Assembly: GCA_027340195.1 (NCBI GenBank)
Contig: DAHWNE010000287.1
Coordinates: 1-5,292, forward strand
Reading direction: 5' to 3'
Source of the DNA: Acetobacteraceae bacterium
GTDB lineage: Bacteria; Pseudomonadota; Alphaproteobacteria; Acetobacterales; Acetobacteraceae
Length of the DNA: 5,292 nucleotides
Shown here: piece after piece, positions 1-5,292 of the stretch
Numbering within the stretch: position 1 is the stretch's first letter
Layout: each line of letters begins with the position of its first letter
Position numbers and translations under genes: made by a program
The notes under the pieces: generated by a model
Told to the model about the DNA's origin: nothing
What the model saw: the letters and a program-made list of their open reading frames with translations, nothing else
Databases searched by the model: none

Positions 1-1488
1 TCGCTCTGGTATTTGGTGCGGATCGACACGCCGCGCGCCACCTTGGTGGGCGCCTCCGCGCCCGGGGTGCCCGGGGTCATCCTGGGGCGCAACCGGCACA
101 TCGCATGGACGTTCACCTCCACCGGGGCGGACGTGCAGGACGTTTTTATCGAAACCAAGGTCGGGCGCGACCGCTACGCCACCCCCGACGGGCCGCGGCG
201 ATTCACCTCCCGCATCGCGCGCATCGCCGTGCGCGGGCAGGAACCGGTGCGGCTGGTGATCCGGGCGACGCGCCACGGGCCGATCCTCAACCCGCTGCTG
301 GGATTCCGCCGCCCCCTGCTGGCGGTGGAGATGGGGAACCTCGCGCCCGGGGATACCGCCGCCGCCGGGCTGTTCGCGTTGGACCGCGCGGACAGCGTCG
401 CCGCGGCCGAAGCGGCGGCGACGAGGATCACCGCGCCGGTGCAGAATCTGCTGGTGGCGGGCCGGACGAATATCGGGATGTTCACCACCGGGAGGGTGCC
501 GATCCGCGCCCATGGCGACGGCGCGGCGCCGGTGCCCGGGGCCTCCGGCCGATATGACTGGGTGGGCTGGGCGAGCGGCGTCGCGCTGCCGCATGTCGTG
601 GATCCGCCATCGGGGGTGCTGGTCAACGCCAACAATCGCATCAGCCCGCGCGACGGCCCGGTGTTCCTGGGCCGCGACGCCTATGCGCCCTGGCGGGCGC
701 GACGCATCCGTGCCCTGCTGGCCCGTCACAAGCGCGCCAGCTTGGCGGAGTTCCTGCACATGCAGACCGACCGGGTCAGCCTGTTCGCCCGCGCCCTGCT
801 GGGGCCCTTGCGGGCGCTGCCACCGCCGCCCGGCCTGCCCGGTCGCGCCCTGCGGCTGCTGCGCGGCTGGAACGGCGCGATGCGCGCACGCTTGCCGCAG
901 CCCCTGAGTTTCCATGCCTGGAGGGGGCGCTTCTACGCGCTGGTGATGGCGCGCAACCATGTCCCCGCGCGGGATGCCGGCTTCGTCGCCCCGTTCACCG
1001 AGTTCCTGCCCAGCCTGTTCACCCCCGCGGGCGCGCATTGGTGCGGCGGGGATTGCACCCCGTTGCTGAGGCGGGCGCTGATCCAATCCACCGCGGCCTT
1101 GGCAGCAAGATTCGGGCCGCATCCGCGCGCCTGGCGCTGGGGGGCGGCGCATCAGGCAGTCTTCGCGCACCCGTTCCTGAGCCGGCTGCCGCTGGTCGGA
1201 CGGTTCTTCTCCTGGCGCATTGCGGTGCCGGGCAGCGCCACCACCATCGATGCCGCCGGCACCGTCCCCGGTCATTTCACCGCCGTCCACGGTCCGGAGT
1301 TCCGAGCGGTCTATGATCTGGCCGATCTGCGCCGAAGCCGGTTCATCATCGTTCCCGGCCAATCCGGCAATCCGCTGTCGCGCCACGCGGCCGACCTGTT
1401 GCGGCGCTGGCGGGACGGGCGCAGCTTCACCATCGGCCCGGTGCCGCGCCGGATCGCCGCCACCCTGCGCCTGGTTCCTGCCCCATGA
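1..1488 (+). CDS. Penicillin acylase family protein (Ntn-hydrolase), C-terminal part, 5' end outside window
   Basis: The reading frame is open from base 1 (Ser-Leu-Trp-Tyr before the first possible TTG/GTG start at 13/16), so this is the 3' part of a longer gene; 495 residues are visible and family members are usually about 750-850. The family hydrolyses amide bonds (beta-lactam side chains, acyl-homoserine lactones, other N-acyl compounds), usually in the periplasm, after self-cleavage into alpha and beta chains. Numbering from base 1, family landmarks are PGVPGVILGRN (21-31), IAWTFTSTGADVQD (34-47), RHGPIL (91-96), WVGW (187-190), the NANNR block (209-213) whose Asn is expected to help form the oxyanion hole, WRWG (378-381), and GQSGNPLSRHAADLLRRW near the C-terminus. 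The signal peptide, alpha chain, spacer and N-terminal Ser nucleophile of the beta chain lie outside, so activity and substrate cannot be judged. A Cys pair (WCGGDC, 347-352) could form a disulfide if exported. The stop overlaps the next gene by 4 bases. Confidence 0.93.
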   Translation, partial: SLWYLVRIDTPRATLVGASAPGVPGVILGRNRHIAWTFTSTGADVQDVFIETKVGRDRYATPDGPRRFTSRIARIAVRGQEPVRLVIRATRHGPILNPLLGFRRPLLAVEMGNLAPGDTAAAGLFALDRADSVAAAEAAATRITAPVQNLLVAGRTNIGMFTTGRVPIRAHGDGAAPVPGASGRYDWVGWASGVALPHVVDPPSGVLVNANNRISPRDGPVFLGRDAYAPWRARRIRALLARHKRASLAEFLHMQTDRVSLFARALLGPLRALPPPPGLPGRALRLLRGWNGAMRARLPQPLSFHAWRGRFYALVMARNHVPARDAGFVAPFTEFLPSLFTPAGAHWCGGDCTPLLRRALIQSTAALAARFGPHPRAWRWGAAHQAVFAHPFLSRLPLVGRFFSWRIAVPGSATTIDAAGTVPGHFTAVHGPEFRAVYDLADLRRSRFIIVPGQSGNPLSRHAADLLRRWRDGRSFTIGPVPRRIAATLRLVPAP

Positions 1489-2387
1489 CCGACCTCGACG
1501 TCACCGCCCGCGATCTGCGCTTCCGCCTCAGCCGCGAGGGAGCAGGCCCGCCGCTGCTGTTGCTGCACGGCTGGCCGGAATTCCGCCTGACCTTCAGCCG
1601 CGTGATGAAGCTGCTGGCGGACCGCTTCACGCTGATCGCTCCGGATTTGCGGGGGTTCGGCGAGACCGACAAGCCCGATGCGGGTCCCTCGGCCGGCGCG
1701 GGTGCCGAGGTCCATGCCGCCGACATGCTGGCGCTGCTGGACGCTCTGGGCCTGGCGAAGGTGGGGGTGGTGGCGCATGACGTGGGTGCCTATGTGGCGC
1801 AGGCGATGGCGCGGGCGGCGCCCGGGCGCATTGCCGGGCTGTTCTTCTTCGACTGCCCCTATCCGGGGATTGGCGCGCGCTGGGCGGCGCCGGACCAGTT
1901 GCGCGAGATCTGGTATCAGTCGTTTCATCAGCTGCCTTGGGCGGCCGAGCTGGTCGGCGCGTCGCGCGCGAGCTGCGCGCGTTACATCGGCCATTTTCTA
2001 CGCCATTGGTCGGGGCCGAATGCCGCCGCGTGGGACGGGTTGGCCGAGGCGTTCATCGACAATTTCATGCGACCAGGCAATCTGCAGGGCGGTTTCAACT
2101 GGTATATCAGCCAGAGCGCGGCGCGGCTGGCGATGATGCGAGGGGAGGCCGCTGCGCTGCCGGCGATCCCAGTGCCGGCCTGCGTGCGCTGGGGCACCGA
2201 GGATCCGGTGCTGCGCGTGGCCTGGGCGGACCGACTGGGCGAGACCTTCTCGGCGCTGGATTTCGCCCCGCTGACCGGGCTTGGACATTTCCCGCATGTG
2301 GAGGCGCCGGGGCGGGCGGCCGACGAGATCGGCGGGTTCTTCGCGCGGATCGGCTGGGCGGGGCAGGTTCTGACCGGATCGGGTTGA
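1485..2387 (+). CDS. Alpha/beta hydrolase, epoxide-hydrolase type
   Basis: This complete 300-residue alpha/beta-hydrolase-fold enzyme most resembles epoxide hydrolases, which open epoxides to diols through a covalent Asp-ester intermediate. The oxyanion motif HGWPE is at 28-32 and the strand/turn IAPDLRGFGETDKP at 51-64. The nucleophile elbow AHDVGA puts the probable nucleophile at Asp99. A helical cap lies at about 130-225, the acid is probably Asp240 (WGTEDP), and the catalytic His is His268 (GLGHFPH). By eye against human soluble epoxide hydrolase, cap Tyr144 (WYQSFHQLP) and Tyr207 (NWY) fall where the two ring-opening tyrosines sit, which favours epoxide hydrolase over dehalogenase. The elbow has Val100 where the family usually has Trp (HDWGG/A). 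No signal peptide is visible, so it is probably cytoplasmic. The ATG overlaps the acylase stop (ATGA) and no Shine-Dalgarno sequence is seen upstream, so translation is probably coupled. A haloacetate dehalogenase or esterase role is the main alternative. Confidence 0.9.
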   Translation: MTDLDVTARDLRFRLSREGAGPPLLLLHGWPEFRLTFSRVMKLLADRFTLIAPDLRGFGETDKPDAGPSAGAGAEVHAADMLALLDALGLAKVGVVAHDVGAYVAQAMARAAPGRIAGLFFFDCPYPGIGARWAAPDQLREIWYQSFHQLPWAAELVGASRASCARYIGHFLRHWSGPNAAAWDGLAEAFIDNFMRPGNLQGGFNWYISQSAARLAMMRGEAAALPAIPVPACVRWGTEDPVLRVAWADRLGETFSALDFAPLTGLGHFPHVEAPGRAADEIGGFFARIGWAGQVLTGSG

Positions 2388-2415
2388 AGCGTGTCCCGCG
2401 CGACCCGTCCCCTTC

Positions 2416-3966
2416 TCACGCCGGCGGCAGAATCCCCGGCCGCCACGCGGCGTGATGCTCACGCATCACCGCGTCATCCGCCGGATCGACCTCCCGCAGC
2501 ACGACGTCATACCCCCACAGATCGGCCAGGTGCTGCAACACCTGCGCCGTGTCGCGGTCTTCCAGCAGCACCCGGTTCAGCGCGCGGTGGTGCAGCACCA
2601 GGGTGCGGTCCCCGTCCAGATCCACGTCCACCACCTGGATGTCGGGCAGCGCCCAGGCGATGTCATACTGCCGCGCCAGCGCTCGCTGGATCTTGCGATA
2701 GCCGCGTTCGTCATGGATCGCCTGCACCGTCAGCTGCGGCTCTTCCGCATCGTCCAGCACATGGAACAGCCCGAACTGACGGATCAGCCGCGGCGACAGG
2801 AATTGCAGGATGAAGCTTTCGTCGCGATAATTGGCCCAAACGTCGCGCAGCACCGCCATCGGATCGCCCGAGCCGGCGATGGCCGGGAACCAGTTGCGGT
2901 CCTCGGCGGTGGGTTCGGTGCAGACGCGGGCGATGTCCTGCATCATCGCGAACCCGAGCGCGTAGGGGTTGAGACCGGAGTAGCGGGGATCGTCGAAATC
3001 GGGCTGGAAGACCACGTTGGTGTGGCTGCGTAGGAATTCGACCATCGCCCCGTCGGTGAGCAGGCCTTTCTCATGCAGGCGGTTCATGATCCGGTAGTGG
3101 ACGTAGGTGGCGCAGCCCTCGTTCATCACCTTGGTCTGCGACTGCGGGTAGAAATACTGTGCGATCTGGCGGACGATGCGCAGGATCTCGCGCTGCCAGG
3201 GGGCCAGGCGGGGGGCGGTTTTCTCGAGGAAGTAGAGGATGTTCTCCTGCGGCAGTTGCAACAGCGCGCGCCGCCGGTCGCCGGCGGTGGCATCGCGCCC
3301 GGATTTGTCCCGGCCCGGCACGGTACGCCACAGGTCGTTGAACATCTGCTCTTCGTAGAGGCGCCTCTCGCGTTCGCGCCGTTCCTCGGCCTTGAGGTCG
3401 ATCGCGCGCGGGCGGGGATAGCGATGCACGGCGTGGCTCATCAGCGCGTGGGCGGCATCCAGCAGACGCTCCACCGCGGCCTCACCGTGCTTTTCCTCGG
3501 CGCTCGCGATATAGCCCTTGGCGAACTCCAGGTAATCCAGGATGCCGTCGGCATCGGTCCATTGCCGGAACAGGTAGTTATTCTTGAAGAAATGGTTGTG
3601 GCCGAAGGCAGCATGCGCGATCACCAGCGCCTGCATCGTGGCGGTGTTCTCCTCCATGATATAGGAAATGCAGGGGTTGGAGTTGATGACGATTTCGTAG
3701 GCCAGGCCCTGCATCCCAGCGCGATAGAGATTCTCGTTGCGGGCGAAATGCTTGCCGAACGACCAGTGCTTGTAGAACAGCGGCATCCCGATCGAGGAAT
3801 AGGCGTCCAGCATCTGCTCGGTGCCGATCACCTCGATCTGATTAGGATAGACCGACAGCCCGAGCTCATCCACGGCGATTCGTTCGATCGCGTCATGGGC
3901 GCGCTGGATGGTAGAGAATTCCCAATCGGCGCCTTCGAACAGCGGGCGGGTGGTGGTGGTGCTCAT
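2416..3966 (-). CDS. SpoVR/YcgB family protein
   Basis: This complete 516-residue protein is recognised along its whole length as SpoVR family; E. coli YcgB is about 510 residues. The N-terminal region (10-130) carries MPLFYKHWSFGKHF (61-74), NSNPCISYIMEEN (95-107) and HAAFGHNHFFKNN (118-130). A charged helix at about 190-215 leads to LWRTVPG (212-218). PQENILYFLEKTAP (239-252) and MNEGCATYVHY (281-291) follow, then NPYALGF (333-339) and a smaller C-terminal domain from about 390. The His-rich 118-125 segment plus NEG/HY at 282-291 look like a metal site of zinc-peptidase type; that is inference. The family is needed for spore cortex formation in Bacillus and is sigma-S-dependent in E. coli, where its biochemical role is unknown. 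The first ATG overlaps the stop of the upstream yeaH-type gene (ATGA), and a GGAG lies 10 bases before it. There is no signal peptide or membrane segment, so it is probably cytoplasmic. Identity is firm, activity is not. Confidence 0.97.
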   Translation of the reverse strand: MSTTTTRPLFEGADWEFSTIQRAHDAIERIAVDELGLSVYPNQIEVIGTEQMLDAYSSIGMPLFYKHWSFGKHFARNENLYRAGMQGLAYEIVINSNPCISYIMEENTATMQALVIAHAAFGHNHFFKNNYLFRQWTDADGILDYLEFAKGYIASAEEKHGEAAVERLLDAAHALMSHAVHRYPRPRAIDLKAEERRERERRLYEEQMFNDLWRTVPGRDKSGRDATAGDRRRALLQLPQENILYFLEKTAPRLAPWQREILRIVRQIAQYFYPQSQTKVMNEGCATYVHYRIMNRLHEKGLLTDGAMVEFLRSHTNVVFQPDFDDPRYSGLNPYALGFAMMQDIARVCTEPTAEDRNWFPAIAGSGDPMAVLRDVWANYRDESFILQFLSPRLIRQFGLFHVLDDAEEPQLTVQAIHDERGYRKIQRALARQYDIAWALPDIQVVDVDLDGDRTLVLHHRALNRVLLEDRDTAQVLQHLADLWGYDVVLREVDPADDAVMREHHAAWRPGILPPA

Positions 3967-5261
3967 GCGGTTTCGGCTCCGGCGCGGGCATCCTTTGGGG
4001 CGAACAATTCGCGGAACACCGGATAGATCTCGCGCCGGTGATTGACCTTGCGCATCGCCATCGGCACGCCGCTACGCTGGATCTGCTGGTAGGTCTGCCA
4101 GAGGTCTGAGTCCCGGCGGATGAAGCCGGGCGGGAAATGATCCGATTCCCGGCCGACCTCGAGATAGGCGTAGTACTGGCACACCGGCAGGATGGCGTGG
4201 GTCAGCAGCTCCGCCGTGCGGTCGTTGTCGGAGGCGGTGTTGTCGCCGTCCGAGGCCTGCGCGGCATAGATGTTCCACGCATCGGGACTGTAGCGTTCCG
4301 CCACCACGCGGCGCATTTCCTCGAGCGCGGTGGAGACCACCGTGCCGCCGGTTTCGGGGGAGTTGAAGAAGGTGTCTTCGTCCACTTCCGCCGCCTGATG
4401 GGTATGGCGGATGAAGACCACCTCCACATGTTTGTACTTACGGCGCAGGAAGATGTAGAGCAGGACGTAGAACCGCTTCGCAAGATCCTTCATGTGCTCG
4501 GTCATCGAGCCGGAAACATCCATCAGGCAGAACATCACCGCCTGTGCCACCGGCTTCGGATGCGATTCGAAACGCCGATAGCGGACGTCCAGCGGATCGA
4601 TATAGGGGATCAGCGAAAGGCGGCGAAGCTTGCGGTCGAGTTCCTCCTGCAGCGGTGGGCGACGTGGGTCGTTCTCGGCAAGCGCGGCGAGTTCTGCGCG
4701 GAGGGCTGCGATCTCGTCGGGCTTCGGCCGGCGCAGCGCGATCCGCCGCGAAAGGCCGTTGCGTACCGTGCGCAGCAGGGCGAGGTTGGCCGGCGAGCCG
4801 GAAACGGAATAGCCCGCGCGTTCCCAGCTCAGGCTTTCGGTATCCACCACCCGGCGCTTGGCCAGGTCGGGCAGCTCCAGATCCTCCAGAAACAGCTCCA
4901 CGAACTCGTCGCGCGAGAGGGTGAAGCGGAAGTCGTCCTCGCCCTCCCCATCCGGGCTGCCCTCGTCGCCCGATCCCCCGCCGGAAGGCGGACGGGGGAT
5001 GGTATCTCCGGCAACGTATTCCTTGTTGCCAGGCAGGACGAAGTCGCGGACGCCGCCCTGGCGGTCGCGATGGAAGCCGGGTTCGTGGATGCCCTGGGCG
5101 GGCAGCGAGACCTCGCCGCCCTGGTCGGCGTCCTTCAATCCGCGGCTGGTAGCGGTTTCGTGAACCGCCTTGCGAATCTGCTGCTTGGCACGGCGCATGA
5201 AGCGCTGCCGGTTGGCGAGACTCTTTCCCCCCGGGTTGAGACGGCGATCGACGATGTGCAT
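3963..5261 (-). CDS. yeaH: YeaH/YhbH family protein (DUF444, von Willebrand A-like)
   Basis: This complete 432-residue protein matches YeaH/YhbH from end to end (E. coli YeaH is about 427). The N-terminus has the family signature DRRLNPGGKS-NRQRFMRR (5-24). EPGFHRDRQGGVRDFVLPGN lies at 60-79. A Gly/Ser/acidic flexible linker (91-110) is followed by the helical segment DEFVELFLEDLELPDL (118-133). The C-terminal half is a VWA-like domain with a MIDAS metal motif DVSGSM (248-253), a threonine loop TGGTVVSTAL (304-313) and QASDGDN (335-341). It ends with the conserved EIYPVFRELF (411-420). Compared from memory with the E. coli protein there are about a dozen extra residues around 370-385. In other bacteria the gene sits beside prkA/yeaG, a serine kinase, and is induced by starvation or stationary phase; YeaH is probably a partner or adaptor of that kinase, which is inference. 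The start is fixed because an in-frame TGA lies at 5286-5288 with no other start between. It overlaps the SpoVR gene and is surely in one operon with it. Confidence 0.97.
   Translation of the reverse strand: MHIVDRRLNPGGKSLANRQRFMRRAKQQIRKAVHETATSRGLKDADQGGEVSLPAQGIHEPGFHRDRQGGVRDFVLPGNKEYVAGDTIPRPPSGGGSGDEGSPDGEGEDDFRFTLSRDEFVELFLEDLELPDLAKRRVVDTESLSWERAGYSVSGSPANLALLRTVRNGLSRRIALRRPKPDEIAALRAELAALAENDPRRPPLQEELDRKLRRLSLIPYIDPLDVRYRRFESHPKPVAQAVMFCLMDVSGSMTEHMKDLAKRFYVLLYIFLRRKYKHVEVVFIRHTHQAAEVDEDTFFNSPETGGTVVSTALEEMRRVVAERYSPDAWNIYAAQASDGDNTASDNDRTAELLTHAILPVCQYYAYLEVGRESDHFPPGFIRRDSDLWQTYQQIQRSGVPMAMRKVNHRREIYPVFRELFAPKDARAGAETA
3977..3980 (-). promoter_or_regulatory. Probable ribosome binding site of the SpoVR gene
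   Basis: On the minus strand GGAG stands 10 bases before the ATG at 3966-3964, inside the last codons of the yeaH-type gene. The spacing is somewhat long but usable. Together with the ATGA overlap it supports this start and re-initiation by ribosomes finishing yeaH. Confidence 0.5.
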
Positions 5262-5267
5262 GGATGA

Positions 5268-5276
5268 TCCGTTCCC
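5268..5276 (-). promoter_or_regulatory. Weak ribosome binding site of the yeaH-type gene
   Basis: The minus strand reads GGGAACGGA, ending 6 bases before the ATG at 5261-5259. It is purine-rich but not a clean AGGAGG. It is the only candidate in the 31 visible upstream bases and agrees with the start forced by the in-frame TGA at 5286-5288. No promoter can be recognised in so short a leader. Confidence 0.4.
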
Positions 5277-5292
5277 GCCGTGCCGTCAGCCG

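Noticed and set aside
13..18. TTG/GTG near the left edge as a true start of the acylase
   Set aside because: The frame is open to base 1 and the residues before it (Ser-Leu-Trp-Tyr) fit the conserved family segment, so the gene continues to the left. A start here would also remove the catalytic Ser.
1965..1982. Alternating CG-rich stretch inside the hydrolase as a possible repeat or regulatory site
   Set aside because: It is ordinary Ala/Arg/Ser codon usage in a GC-rich gene; no repeat unit recurs elsewhere.
1311..1994. Minus-strand open frame (227 codons) across the acylase/hydrolase junction
   Set aside because: The translation is Arg/Gln-rich and low in complexity, typical of a reverse-frame artefact, and both opposite-strand genes have clear family motifs through this stretch.
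2388..2415. Shared bidirectional terminator in the convergent gap
   Set aside because: No inverted repeat of useful length and no T-run is visible on either strand.
3073..4026. Long plus-strand open frame (317 codons) opposite the SpoVR gene
   Set aside because: It is a shadow of a full-length conserved gene, and the predicted protein shows no recognisable motif.
4137..5267. Long plus-strand open frame (376 codons) opposite the yeaH-type gene
   Set aside because: It is an antisense shadow of a gene recognised from end to end. The translation has no family resemblance, and long antisense frames are expected at this GC content.

Overview
The window is GC-rich (about two thirds G+C by eye) and almost wholly coding. 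It holds four protein genes in two converging pairs. Gene density, composition and protein style suggest a Proteobacterium, most likely an alphaproteobacterium. An Acetobacteraceae or Rhodospirillales type is a guess from style, not demonstrated. I see no RNA gene, insertion sequence, CRISPR array, attachment site or foreign-looking composition.

Left half, plus strand (1-2387): the C-terminal part of a penicillin-acylase-family Ntn-hydrolase, cut by the window edge, followed with a 4-base ATGA overlap by a complete epoxide-hydrolase-type alpha/beta hydrolase. The coupling suggests that the two hydrolases are made together and may act on the same kind of substrate: amide cleavage by the acylase, epoxide or ester chemistry by the other. 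The substrate cannot be read from the sequence.

Right half, minus strand (2416-5261): a YeaH/YhbH-family (DUF444) von Willebrand A-like protein, followed with another ATGA overlap by a SpoVR/YcgB-family protein. This is the core of the widespread but poorly understood PrkA-YeaH-SpoVR module, tied to stationary phase, starvation or sporulation in other bacteria. The usual third member, the serine kinase PrkA/YeaG, would lie just beyond the right edge. The 31 bases visible there contain a TGA in the yeaH frame, an in-frame limit for the yeaH start and a possible end for an upstream gene.

The two pairs converge at 2388-2415, 28 bases with no visible terminator hairpin, so read-through antisense transcription is possible. 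The many long open frames on the opposite strands are high-GC shadows. No clearly new system is present. The most interesting content is the kinase-associated YeaH-SpoVR pair, with metallopeptidase-like motifs in SpoVR and a metal-binding MIDAS-like motif in YeaH.
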